Assembly: GCF_005047355.1 (NCBI RefSeq)
Contig: NZ_SUMC01000029.1
Span: forward strand, 1 to 64,000
DNA: 64,000 bases
From: Actinacidiphila oryziradicis
Lineage (GTDB): Bacteria > Actinomycetota > Actinomycetes > Streptomycetales > Streptomycetaceae
Direction of reading: 5' to 3'
Shown here: one piece after another, positions 52,392 through 60,642 of the stretch
How positions within the stretch are numbered: position 1 is the first letter of the stretch
How the letters are laid out: each line of letters opens with the position of its first letter
Made by a program: the position numbers and the translations under genes
The notes under the pieces: model-generated
What the model saw: only the letters and a program-made list of their open reading frames with translations
Databases searched by the model: none
Told to the model about the DNA's origin: nothing

Positions 52392-53095
52392 AGGCGGCGC
52401 CGCGGCTCCGCCCAGCGGGCGTCATGCCGTGCCGCCCGCCGGGCCGCGCGCCGTCTGGTGCGCGGCCGGCGGCGGTAGAGCCGCTCCGCCCAGATGGAGC
52501 CGGGCCGGGCCAGCCGGACGGCCCCGAACAGCGCCACGAACGGCACCAGGACGCCCAGCACCGCCAGCCGCGCCTTGCCCTTCATGAGGGCGATCAGCGA
52601 GAACAGCAGGTTGATCACCACGGTCAAGGTCGCCGAGACGCGGTCCTGCAGCTCGGCGCTGTCCAGTGAGTTCACCCCGAACGGGAGGAAGCCGAGCAGC
52701 AGCATCCCGCCGAGCGACGCGGTGAGCACCACCGCCTCCACGCTCTTCCGGCCGCGCTCGCTCCAGTACACGTCGTGCAGGTAGAGCACCAGCGCGAACT
52801 CGTCCAGCACCAGCCCCGCACCGATCCCGAAGAGCACCGCCGAGATCCCGGCCGCCCAGCCGGAAGTCCCGCTGGACACCGCGCCGAAGCCGCCGACGAC
52901 CATGAGCACGATGCCCGGCACGACATGATGGATGTGCGTCCCGCCCGCGCCGATGTTCCGGAACGGCCCGCGCCCGGCCCGGATCAGCCGGGTGATCGTC
53001 CGGGTGACCAGGAACGACACCACGAACGACGCCAGCGCCAGCAGCAGCGGAAGCTTCCCCGGCTCGATGATGTTGCGGTACCACCAGTGCCCCAT
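52358..53095 (-). CDS. Integral membrane protein, unknown family
   Basis: 245 residues from ATG 53095. About six membrane helices, with conserved-looking loops THIHHVVPGIVLM and DEFALVLYLHDVYWSERG that place His, Asp and Glu near the membrane face, and a basic Arg-rich cytoplasmic tail. It overlaps the rhomboid-like gene tail-to-tail by 34 bp. The His/Asp/Glu loops could bind metal, but no function is assigned. Confidence 0.75.
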   Translation of the reverse strand: MGHWWYRNIIEPGKLPLLLALASFVVSFLVTRTITRLIRAGRGPFRNIGAGGTHIHHVVPGIVLMVVGGFGAVSSGTSGWAAGISAVLFGIGAGLVLDEFALVLYLHDVYWSERGRKSVEAVVLTASLGGMLLLGFLPFGVNSLDSAELQDRVSATLTVVINLLFSLIALMKGKARLAVLGVLVPFVALFGAVRLARPGSIWAERLYRRRPRTRRRAARRAARHDARWAEPRRRLQDLLGGAPDR

Positions 53096-53139
53096 AGCGG
53101 GTAATCTACGGTCATAGGCCGCCCGGTACCCTGCACGCC

Positions 53140-53883
53140 ATGATCACAGCGCTGCGCTTCTCCTTCGGCACTCTCACCGCCCTCCCGGTGCGGGTCACCC
53201 GCTGGGACCGCACCGCGGCGCGTGGCGGCATGCTCGCGGCGCCGCTCGTCGGGCTGGTCGTCGGCCTGCTCGCGGCCGGGCTCGGCGCACTCATACTCGT
53301 CCTCGACGGCAGCGCGCTGCTGGCCGCCGTCGCCACCGTCGCCGTCCCCGCCGCCCTCACCCGCGGCCTCCATCTCGACGGCCTCGCCGACACCGCCGAC
53401 GGCCTCGGCAGCGGCAAGCCCGCCGAGGACGCGCTGCGCATCATGAAGCAGTCCGACATCGGACCCTTCGGTGTCCTCACCCTGCTCTTCGCCCTGCTGG
53501 CCCAGATCGCCGCCCTCTCCCAGCTCTACGCCACCGGCTGGGCGCACGGCGCCGTCGCCGCGACCGTCGCCGCTGTCGTGGCCCGTACGGCCATGACCCT
53601 CGCCTGCCGCCACGGCGTCCCGGCCGCTCGCCCCGACGGCCTCGGCGCCGCCGTCGCGGGGGTGCTCGGCCTGCGTACCGCCTGGGCTGCCGCCGCCGTG
53701 ACCGTCCTGGCCTGCGCCGCCGCGGGCCTCCATGCCGCCCTCGCCGCCGTGGCCGCCCTCGTCTGCGCCGAGCTGCTGCTCCGCCGCTGCCGCGCCCGTT
53801 TCGGCGGCGTCACCGGCGATGTCTTCGGTGCCCTGAGCGAGTTGGCCGCCACGGCGGCGCTGGTGGTCCTGGCACTCGGATGA
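53140..53883 (+). CDS. cobS: Adenosylcobinamide-GDP ribazoletransferase (cobalamin synthase)
   Basis: 247 residues from ATG 53140. The N-terminal LRFSFGTLTALPVRV and the hallmark DGLADTADGLGSGKPAEDAL, then IMKQSDIGPFG, identify CobS; most of the rest is hydrophobic helices. It joins adenosylcobinamide-GDP to alpha-ribazole (the CobT product) at the membrane. The end (GDVFGALSELAATAALVVLA) is typical and complete. Confidence 0.94.
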   Translation: MITALRFSFGTLTALPVRVTRWDRTAARGGMLAAPLVGLVVGLLAAGLGALILVLDGSALLAAVATVAVPAALTRGLHLDGLADTADGLGSGKPAEDALRIMKQSDIGPFGVLTLLFALLAQIAALSQLYATGWAHGAVAATVAAVVARTAMTLACRHGVPAARPDGLGAAVAGVLGLRTAWAAAAVTVLACAAAGLHAALAAVAALVCAELLLRRCRARFGGVTGDVFGALSELAATAALVVLALG

Positions 53884-53910
53884 GGGCGGGGCAGGGCGGA
53901 AAAAAATACG

Positions 53911-54312
53911 GCCCGTGATCCGTCCCTCGAACTCTCCGGGCGCGTCGCCGACGGCACCGTGATCGCCGAGGGGCGGGGGCCGGCTCGGATCGCCGCGGCG
54001 CTCTCCCATGTCGAGGCGGGCCGCCAGGCGGCCGGCACCGCCCGGCCCCATGAAACCGTCGTCTTCACCCGCCTCCACATCGATGCCGACCCGGGCCGGG
54101 TACGCGCCGCCACGGCACCTGTCATTGCCGCATACACCGCCTGGCTCGGCATCCCGGCCGAGGAGGTGTTCCTGGCGGCCGGGTCGGCTACGGCTGCCGC
54201 GGGCCGTGTGCGGGAGCTTCAGCGGGGTGGGGCCGACACCGTGGTCCTGCGGCCGGTGGGCGAGGATCCGGTGGGCCAGGTCCGCACGGTCCTCGCGGCG
54301 CTCGGCCGCTAG
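53911..54312 (+). pseudogene. C-terminal remnant of a luciferase-like (LLM) flavin oxidoreductase
   Basis: Open frame without ATG. It reads LSGRVADGTVIAEGRGPARI near the start and ends GADTVVLRPVGEDPVGQVRT..LAALGR at 54312. Both ends fit the C-terminal third of F420/flavin-dependent luciferase-like monooxygenases, where the preceding TIM-barrel half is missing. A GTG at 53959 could initiate a short product, but the catalytic part is absent. Confidence 0.55.
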
Positions 54313-54315
54313 GCG

Positions 54316-54441
54316 GTGCCCCGGCGCCTGCGGCGCACCGAAGCACTGGCCTGGAGGGACCTTCCGGAGACCGCCATCCGCAAGATCCTCGGCGGCAATG
54401 TCCTCGACCTGTTCCGCAAGGAGCTGGGCCGCCCCGCGTGA
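54316..54441 (+). pseudogene. C-terminal remnant of an amidohydrolase
   Basis: A 41-residue frame (from GTG 54316) ending LPETAIRKILGGNVLDLFRK resembles the last helix of amidohydrolase-2/TIM-barrel hydrolases (typical end: KILGGNALRLF). Nothing of the catalytic domain precedes it. With the LLM stub just upstream, it marks a deletion scar between cobS and the PIN gene. Confidence 0.5.
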
Positions 54442-54447
54442 GAGTTC

Positions 54448-54996
54448 TCACCGCTGCGGGAGCAGGTCTCCGGGCCGGGACGGCAATCGGTGCAGGTGGC
54501 GGCCAGCGGCGGTCATGTCGTGGAGGAGCCGGTAGCCGGAGGGGGCGGTGAGGACGCCGGCGGTGACGGCGGTGCGGACGATGTCCATCGTCTGGCGGGC
54601 GGTGATGCCCCGGCGGACGGCGTACTCGAAGGCGTCGCGGTCGTCGGTGACCCAGCAGGATCCGTGGAACTCGTCCCACTGTTCGATGATGTGGCAGGTC
54701 TGGGCCTCGCCGAGGTGTTGCAGCGGACGGGAGTGGTCACCGCCGAAGACGGCGCGCCGGATCGATTCGACGCGCCGTACATCGGCGGGGCGGGAGATCT
54801 CGACGGGCTCGCCGAGCCAGCCGCCGGGGGCGACGCGCCGGAGGTCCGGCAGATAGCGGGCCGACCGGTGGGCCTCCAGCGCGACGGCCTCGGTCCACCG
54901 GCCCCGGCTGTCCAGGGCCTTCTCCAGGACGTCGAGCCGGTGTACGGCGGCGAAATTGCACAGCACTGTGTTGTCCGGAAACCACCAGGCGCTCAC
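54448..54996 (-). CDS. PIN-like domain protein (putative toxin)
   Basis: 182 residues from ATG 54996, in an ATGA overlap with the upstream XRE-ImmA gene. The start WWFPDNTVLCNFAAVHRLDVL has the first PIN acidic residue (DNTVLCNF), VTDDRDAFEYAVRRGI carries the C-terminal acidic cluster, and TARQTMDIVRTAV follows as in PIN-like nucleases. Together with an HTH-ImmA partner it has the layout of a two-gene toxin-antitoxin or defence system. RNase activity is a prediction. Confidence 0.65.
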   Translation of the reverse strand: MSAWWFPDNTVLCNFAAVHRLDVLEKALDSRGRWTEAVALEAHRSARYLPDLRRVAPGGWLGEPVEISRPADVRRVESIRRAVFGGDHSRPLQHLGEAQTCHIIEQWDEFHGSCWVTDDRDAFEYAVRRGITARQTMDIVRTAVTAGVLTAPSGYRLLHDMTAAGRHLHRLPSRPGDLLPQR

Positions 54997-56180
54997 GGGG
55001 TGAAAACAGGCTCCCCCGTGATGGCGTCACTGGGCTCCGGGAGGGCTGTCGGATCCAGCAGGGACCGCAGTTCGTCCACGCCGGAGCCGAGCAGCGCTGC
55101 CAGCGGGCGCAGGGTGGACCTGCCCGCCCTGTAGGCCGCGAAGAGGCCGCTGACCAGGCGTACGGGGGGCACTTCGGCGCCTGAGGCGGCGGACTGGGCG
55201 ACGTAGGCGTCCATCGCGCCGGCCACTTCGTGGCAGCCGGCGGTGGTGTGCCGGCGCAGCCGGTCGCGGGCCGCGCCGTCGATGAGGCCGAGGGCGTACA
55301 GGCGTGCGGCCATGGCGCTGGGGGAGACCCGGTGGCGGACGACGAGGGCGGCGAAGGAGGGTGTGTCGAGCTGCGCGGGGAGGCCGGGCGGCAGGTCTGC
55401 CCGTAGGCCGTCCTCGGGCATGAGGAGGGCGGCGGCGAAGGCGTTGGCACGGATCTCGGTGGGCTCCGCCGCCAGCCCGGGGGCCATGGCGGCCTCTACG
55501 AGGAGGTCCTGCGCGTCGGAGGCCAGGACATGGCCGAGTTCGTGGACGAGGGTGAACCGCTGGCGCGTCCAGACCGGATGAGTGCCGAGAATGACGAGGC
55601 GGCAGGAATCCGTCTGCCAGGTGAGTCCCTCCAGCCCGGCCGGCAGCCGGGTGACCGCGACATCGACCCCGAACACCTGGGCGCAGGCGGCGGTCAGGCC
55701 GCTCAGGTCCAACTCCCTCAGGGGCGGCACCCCGGCGGCGCGAAGCCGGTCGCGGGCTGTTTCCGCCAGGCGGGCGCCCTGCTCGTGGGGGCTGCCCTCC
55801 GGCCGGGCCGCCGGAAGAGCGGGGAGCTCCGGAGCGTGGTCGAGCAGGCTCAGTACGTCGTAGGCCGTGGTGAAGCGGCCCGCGAGCTCTTCGAGCGCCC
55901 GCTCGTCGAGCGGGGGAGAGGACGGGGAGGGTGCCACGGCACGCGCGGCCAGTGCCGGTCGGGCGGGGGTGTGGCCGGTCAGCAGCCAGTCGACGGTGAC
56001 AGCACCGGCCTCGGCGACGAGGGCCAGTTCGAGGGAGGTGAAGCGGCGAGCACCGCTGAGCGATTTCGACAGCTTGTCGCCGGTGATCCCGATCCGCTCG
56101 GCGAACGCGGCCCGGCTCGGCGCGACGCGGTCGATGACCTCGCGCACGCGGTCCAGGGTGGTCTGCTCAGTCCTCGCCAT
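54993..56180 (-). CDS. XRE HTH fused to ImmA/IrrE metallopeptidase
   Basis: 395 residues from ATG 56180. An N-terminal HTH (RAAFAERIGITGDKLSKSLS, FTSLELALVAEAGAVTVDWL) is followed by an ImmA/IrrE (COG2856) zinc peptidase domain with HELGH at residues 213-217 and the downstream glutamate helix EIRANAFAAALLMPEDGL. ImmA-type enzymes cleave repressors or antitoxins after a signal. It is transcribed with the PIN-domain gene (4-bp overlap), so it probably controls or releases that protein. Confidence 0.82.
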   Translation of the reverse strand: MARTEQTTLDRVREVIDRVAPSRAAFAERIGITGDKLSKSLSGARRFTSLELALVAEAGAVTVDWLLTGHTPARPALAARAVAPSPSSPPLDERALEELAGRFTTAYDVLSLLDHAPELPALPAARPEGSPHEQGARLAETARDRLRAAGVPPLRELDLSGLTAACAQVFGVDVAVTRLPAGLEGLTWQTDSCRLVILGTHPVWTRQRFTLVHELGHVLASDAQDLLVEAAMAPGLAAEPTEIRANAFAAALLMPEDGLRADLPPGLPAQLDTPSFAALVVRHRVSPSAMAARLYALGLIDGAARDRLRRHTTAGCHEVAGAMDAYVAQSAASGAEVPPVRLVSGLFAAYRAGRSTLRPLAALLGSGVDELRSLLDPTALPEPSDAITGEPVFTP

Positions 56181-56217
56181 GTCACCAACGTACGACCGTG
56201 TTGCGAAAATCGCAACC

Positions 56218-57423
56218 CTACCCCCGGAGAGCGAGGGCCTGCCCGGCGACGACAAGCAGCACGTGTTCGGACTCATCGGCGATCGCCGCGTTGAGGCGCC
56301 CGAGCTCGTCCCGGAAGCGGCGCCCGGAAGCGGTGCCGGGGACGACGCCGGACCCGACCTCGTTGCTGACGGCCACCACGACCCGCCGCCGCGTCCCGCG
56401 CCAGGCGGCGGCCAGTTCGGCGATGCGGTCGTGGAGTTCGCGCCTGGCGCCGTTGGCCCAGACATCGTCGTTCCAGGCGCCGACGGCGTCCATGGCGTTG
56501 GTGAGCCAGAGCGAGAGGCAGTCGATGAGCAGCGGGGGACCGTCCGCGTCGGCGAGCAGCGGCAGGAGGTCGCAGGTCTCGACGGTCCGCCAGGACGACG
56601 GCCGCCGCTCCCGGTGCAGGGAGACCCGCTGGGCCCATTCGGCATCCCCGCCGCGGGTCCCGCCGGTGGCGGCGTAGAGGACGTCCGGGAACCCGGCGAG
56701 CCGCCGCTCCGCCTCGGCGGACTTGCCGGACCGGGCGCCGCCGAGGACGAGGGTGCGCCGGGGCACGTCCGGCACCTCGGGGCAGTCGCCGACGACGAGC
56801 GACGTGCCGTCGGGCACGGCCCGCGCGCCCAGCGCGGCCAGCCGCCGCCGCAGCTCGGCGCCGGGGGGAACGGCGTGGCCGATGTGGACGGCGACCACGT
56901 CCGTCGTGCCGTCCACGGATCCGGCCGCGCGGAGCCGGGCGAGGGCGTCGGGCCGGCCGACGGCGTCGAGCAGCACCAGGTCGTACCGGCCGGAGGACGG
57001 CCCTGAGGCGCCGGGGGAGCACCCCGGGGGGAGGTAGAGCAGCCGCCGGCCGTCCGGCGAGGTGACCTCGTACGCCGTGCCGGGGGCATCGACGGCCAGC
57101 GCCCGCACCCGGTGCCCGGTCAGGAGAGCGAGCTCCTCGCCGTCGGGCACCCGGGCGGGAGCGGGCAGCCCGGCGGGGATCTCGACGGCCGGACCGTCGT
57201 GCGGGTGCGACAGCAGGACCTGTCGTACACCGCTGAGCGAATGCCCGGAACGGGCCGCGGCGAAGGCCGGCCCGGGGGTGAGGTCGAGCAGTAGCGCTCC
57301 GTCCACGAGGATCGCCGTGGCGGCGCGCGCCTGGTCGCCGACGGCGTACGCGCAGGCCGCGCAGGGGCAGTCGGGGAGCGGCAGGCCCTCGGGGCCGCCG
57401 GTGCCGAGCAGAGTGAGTTCCAC
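56218..57423 (-). CDS. cobU: Fusion of metallo-beta-lactamase-like domain with adenosylcobinamide kinase/guanylyltransferase
   Basis: 401 residues from GTG 57423. The N-terminal ~220 residues resemble a metallo-beta-lactamase fold (LTLLGTGGPEGLPLPDCPCA, VLLSHPHDGP) but lack a full HxHxDH motif. From residue 225 the CobU domain begins: TLVLGGARSGKSAEAERRL (P-loop 228-235), YAATGG, LIDCLSLWLTN and VVAVSNEVGSGVVPG. CobU phosphorylates and guanylylates cobinamide ahead of CobS. The fused N-terminal part might hydrolyse or bind a corrin precursor (inference). Confidence 0.88.
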   Translation of the reverse strand: MELTLLGTGGPEGLPLPDCPCAACAYAVGDQARAATAILVDGALLLDLTPGPAFAAARSGHSLSGVRQVLLSHPHDGPAVEIPAGLPAPARVPDGEELALLTGHRVRALAVDAPGTAYEVTSPDGRRLLYLPPGCSPGASGPSSGRYDLVLLDAVGRPDALARLRAAGSVDGTTDVVAVHIGHAVPPGAELRRRLAALGARAVPDGTSLVVGDCPEVPDVPRRTLVLGGARSGKSAEAERRLAGFPDVLYAATGGTRGGDAEWAQRVSLHRERRPSSWRTVETCDLLPLLADADGPPLLIDCLSLWLTNAMDAVGAWNDDVWANGARRELHDRIAELAAAWRGTRRRVVVAVSNEVGSGVVPGTASGRRFRDELGRLNAAIADESEHVLLVVAGQALALRG

Positions 57424-57519
57424 CTCACGATCGTCTCGCGTCCGCGCACGTCGGGCTCGCCGGGTCCACTGTGCGGATACGCTGCCGGGCAGGGCACTTC
57501 CAGTTGCGAGGAGATGGAT

Positions 57520-57738
57520 ATGGCGTGGACGTGGCGGTTCGAGAAGGCCGACGGAACCGAGGTTTCGCCCGCGGTCGAGCCCGAGGAGTTCACGACGCAG
57601 GGGGACGCCGAGTCGTGGCTCGGTGAGATCTGGAAGGAACTGGTCCAGGGCGGCGCGGACCAGGTCCTGCTCTTCGACGACGGGACGAAGATCTACGGTC
57701 CGATGAGCCTGCACGCCGAGGAGGAGCAGCAGCCGTAG
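57520..57738 (+). CDS. Small conserved acidic protein
   Basis: 72 residues from ATG 57520 with GAGGAG 6 bp upstream; an ATG at 57514 would add two residues. A beta-rich acidic protein (MAWTWRFEKADGTEVSPAV; SWLGEIWKELVQGGADQVLL; DDGTKIYGPMSL). It looks like a small conserved actinobacterial protein without named function. It is divergent from the cobU fusion and convergent with the protease gene. Confidence 0.78.
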   Translation: MAWTWRFEKADGTEVSPAVEPEEFTTQGDAESWLGEIWKELVQGGADQVLLFDDGTKIYGPMSLHAEEEQQP

Positions 57739-57790
57739 GCGTGGCGGAGGGCGCCCGGCGGAGGGCGCCCCCACCCACTCCTCGGCCGGG

Positions 57791-57842
57791 GTTCGGACCC
57801 GCGCCGGGTTCGGACCCGCGCGGGGTATCGGACCCGCGCCGG
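57791..57842. repeat. Three tandem 17-18 bp repeats
   Basis: Consecutive copies of GTTCGGACCCGCGCCGG-like units at 57791-57807, 57808-57824 and 57825-57842 with few differences. They lie between convergent genes and each can pair ACCCG with CGGGT, so they may double as a terminator. Confidence 0.8.
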
Positions 57843-57843
57843 T

Positions 57844-58899
57844 TCACAGCTTGCCGAGGGCGACGGTGACGGTCGCCGTCTTCCCGTCACGTTCATAGGT
57901 GACCTTCACCTTGTTACCGGGGGTATAGGCCACCAGCGCCTCGGACAGCGACTGAATCGTGGTGACAGCGGTGGTGCCCACCTTGGTGATGATGTCGCCC
58001 GCCCGCAGCCCGGCCTTGTCGGCGGGGCCCCCGGGCACCACCGAGACGATGGCGACCCCGGCCGGCTCGAAGTCGGCGTTGAGTACGGTGCGCCCGACGA
58101 TGCCCAGCGCCGCCCGCCCCGATTCCGTGACTTTCCCGTTCTTGATGATCTGGTTGGCGACACGGGTGACCGTCGACGCCGGGATCGCGAAGCCGATGCC
58201 CGCCGCCGCGCTGTTCCCGAGGTCCGGGTCGGTCGCCGCCAGCGTCGGGATGCCGATCACCTCCCCGCTGAGGTTCACCAGTGCACCGCCGCTGTTCCCG
58301 GGGTTGATCGGCGCGGATGTCTGCACCATGTTCGCGATCGTGGCCCCTGTGCCGCCGCCGCTCTGCCCCTCGCTCACGGTGCGGCCCACGGCCGACACGA
58401 TCCCCTGAGTGACGCTCCCGGACAGCCCCAGCGGGCTGCCCATGGCCAGGGTGATCTGGCCGACCTCGACCTTCGAGGAGTCGCCGAATTTCGCGGCCCT
58501 CAGGCCCTTCAGCGGATTGTTCAGCTTGATGACAGCGAGATCCTGGGCGGGGTAGCTGGACAGCAGCGTCGCCTTGAGGACCTTGTCGTTGTTGGGCAGC
58601 GTCACCTCGAAGTCGGTCGAGCTGCCGACGACATGCGCGTTGGTGACGATGTCGCCCTTGTCGTCGTACACGATCCCCGAGCCCAGTGCCGAGCCCGTGG
58701 TGATCTGTACCACGGACGGCAGGACATTCTTCACGACCCGCTGGTACTCCTGCTCCAGCTGATCGGTCGACGCCGACGCCGACGCGGAGGGTGACCGCGA
58801 CGCCGTGTTCCCCGGGCCGGAGGGATTGCACCCGGCGGCCAGCAGCGCTGCCGCGCAGGCCGCCACGAGGAGCTTCGTACGCGCAACAGATTTGCTCAT
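57844..58899 (-). CDS. HtrA/DegP-like serine protease lipoprotein with PDZ domain
   Basis: 351 residues from ATG 58899. A lipoprotein signal (LLVAACAAALLAAGC, lipobox LAAGC) and a Ser/Ala-rich linker precede an S1C trypsin-like domain: His in IVTNAHVVG, Asp in PAQDLAVIKL, Ser in NPGNSGGALV. The C-terminal PDZ domain (VVPGGPADKAGLRAGDIITK) closes the protein. It should degrade or refold damaged proteins on the outer face of the membrane. Catalytic triad intact. Confidence 0.94.
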   Translation of the reverse strand: MSKSVARTKLLVAACAAALLAAGCNPSGPGNTASRSPSASASASTDQLEQEYQRVVKNVLPSVVQITTGSALGSGIVYDDKGDIVTNAHVVGSSTDFEVTLPNNDKVLKATLLSSYPAQDLAVIKLNNPLKGLRAAKFGDSSKVEVGQITLAMGSPLGLSGSVTQGIVSAVGRTVSEGQSGGGTGATIANMVQTSAPINPGNSGGALVNLSGEVIGIPTLAATDPDLGNSAAAGIGFAIPASTVTRVANQIIKNGKVTESGRAALGIVGRTVLNADFEPAGVAIVSVVPGGPADKAGLRAGDIITKVGTTAVTTIQSLSEALVAYTPGNKVKVTYERDGKTATVTVALGKL

Positions 58900-58972
58900 G
58901 TCGGAATTGTCGCGTTTGTGGCGCTTAAATGCAGAGGATCGCGCGCCCGCCGCCGCTCGTGTCGGGCCGGGT

Positions 58973-59794
58973 TTACCGGGGCGGCCCAGGCGGGGAGGCC
59001 CGGACGCCGCAGAAGTGCAGCAGTGCCGCCACCGCGCGGTACGGATCCGTACGCCCCGCCAGCTCCTCCGCGGCGAACAGCTGCTCCCGCTCGGCGGGAT
59101 CGTCCGGCAGGGGCGCGTCATCAGGCGCCGCGTCGCTGAGCACCCGTACGCCGTACCAGGTGTGCAGGGGCACGCCGATCCCGGTGAGAGTCGCGGTCAG
59201 GGCATCGCGGCGGTCGGCGCGGACGGTGAGGCCGAGCCGGTTGGTGTACGTGTCCGAGCCGAAGGCGTCCAATGCGGTGCCCCACTCGCCGAGCAGGCCG
59301 GGGCGCATGGCGAGGGCGTCGGCGTTCCGTACCAGGAGGGAGAGGAGGCCGCCCGGCGCGAGGACGCGGGCGAGCGCCGCGAGTACGGGATCGGGCTCGG
59401 GGATGTACATCAGTACGCCGTGGCAGAGCACGACGTCGAAAGAGCCCGGTCCGAAGTGCCGCCCGGTCTCGCGGCCGTCACCGTCGATGAGGGTGACCCG
59501 GTCGCGGATGCCCTCCGGCTCGGCCTCCAGCGCCGCCCGCAGCGCGTCCCGCATGGCCGGTTCGGGTTCCAGGCCGGTCACCAGATGCCCGGCGCGCGCC
59601 AGCCGCAGGGCCTGGGTGCCCTGGCCGGGGCCGACGTCGAGCACGCGCAACCGCCGCCCGACGGCGAACCGGGTGCTGATCTGCTCGTCGAGCTGGCGGG
59701 CGACCAGTTCCTGCCGGACTGCGTTCCGTATGCCGCCCAGACCGCGCAGCCAGTTCTCGGCGCCTCCGGTGAACCCGGCGGTGCCGCCGCTCAG
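58973..59794 (-). CDS. SAM-dependent methyltransferase (class I), probable CTG start
   Basis: About 273 residues. Motif I is LRVLDVGPGQGTQALRLA, motif II DGDGRE..SFDVVLCHGVLMY, and post-motif EPDPVLAALARVLAPGG; all fit class I methyltransferases. No ATG, GTG or TTG start lies in a sensible place before motif I. The only start in phase with the operon is CTG at 59794, which overlaps the TGA of the DUF3043 gene by 4 bp (CTGA). Substrate unknown. Confidence 0.82.
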   Translation of the reverse strand: MSGGTAGFTGGAENWLRGLGGIRNAVRQELVARQLDEQISTRFAVGRRLRVLDVGPGQGTQALRLARAGHLVTGLEPEPAMRDALRAALEAEPEGIRDRVTLIDGDGRETGRHFGPGSFDVVLCHGVLMYIPEPDPVLAALARVLAPGGLLSLLVRNADALAMRPGLLGEWGTALDAFGSDTYTNRLGLTVRADRRDALTATLTGIGVPLHTWYGVRVLSDAAPDDAPLPDDPAEREQLFAAEELAGRTDPYRAVAALLHFCGVRASPPGPPR

Positions 59795-60378
59795 AGTTTC
59801 GTGCCGCGCGGGACCTGCGGCTTCGGCAGCCGGAGACGGCGCATCTGGAGGGTGCGCATGAGGGCGTACGCGGTCGCGCCACGGGCGTCCTTGCCCTCGA
59901 AACGCTCGCGCAGCTGCCGCTTGAGCAGGAAGGCGGTGACTGCCGAGTCGACCACGATGAGCACGATCACTACCAGCCACAGCAGTAGCGACAGGTTCTT
60001 GAGCGCGGCGTTCGGCACCATGCTCAGTACGAGGATCACCACCGCGAGCGGCAGGAAGAACTCGGCGACCCGGAACCGCGAGTCGACATAATTCCGTACG
60101 AATTTGCGTACCGGACCCCGGTCGCGGGCCGGGAGATAGCGCTCATCACCGCCGGCCAGCGCCTCCCGCTGCTTGGCCAGCTCGGCCCGGCGGGCCTCCC
60201 GGGCCTGCTTGGTCGCGCCCTTGCGGTCACCGGGGGCGACCACGGCGGTACGGCGCCGGATCTGCGCATCGCTGCGCTTGGGCGTGGGGCGACCCTTGGG
60301 AGCCTGCGGGTCGCGGGGCTGGTCCTCTACCACCGTGGTGGTAGAGGAGCGCTCATCTGAGGAACGACGTCGGAACAC
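59791..60378 (-). CDS. DUF3043 membrane protein
   Basis: About 195 residues from GTG 60378 (an ATG at 60405 is an alternative). A charged, disordered N-terminal third (DRKGATKQAREARRAELAKQ) precedes a basic segment (PVRKFVRNYVDSRFRVAEFF) and two membrane helices (LPLAVVILVLSMVPNA; LLLWLVVIVLIVVDSAVTAF). The fold and motifs fit DUF3043, conserved in actinobacteria beside this methyltransferase. No function known. Confidence 0.85.
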   Translation of the reverse strand: MFRRRSSDERSSTTTVVEDQPRDPQAPKGRPTPKRSDAQIRRRTAVVAPGDRKGATKQAREARRAELAKQREALAGGDERYLPARDRGPVRKFVRNYVDSRFRVAEFFLPLAVVILVLSMVPNAALKNLSLLLWLVVIVLIVVDSAVTAFLLKRQLRERFEGKDARGATAYALMRTLQMRRLRLPKPQVPRGTKL

Positions 60379-60642
60379 AAGTCCAAGGGTACGTGTCCCG
60401 AGCATCGCCTCCCAGCCTCCGGCTGTTCATCGCGCCGGAGGTCACCCAACTGTGATCCTTCGCGAGGACGCTGCGAAGACGGCGCGAAGAGGCTTCTCGC
60501 TTCGCCATCCGTCACGGATTACATCCACCTCCAGGCTGAGGCCATGTCCGCTGCGTATACCTACGATGGAACCAAGGCCCGTACTGTGGGGTCTGTAGAG
60601 GTGCTGGCGAGCTGATTTCCGAGAAGGGGGCGCGCGAGGCCC

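Noticed and set aside
60320..60345. Hairpin CTCTACCACC/GGTGGTAGAG as a terminator or attenuator
   Set aside because: It lies inside the DUF3043 coding region (TTTVVED) and is probably a codon-composition effect.
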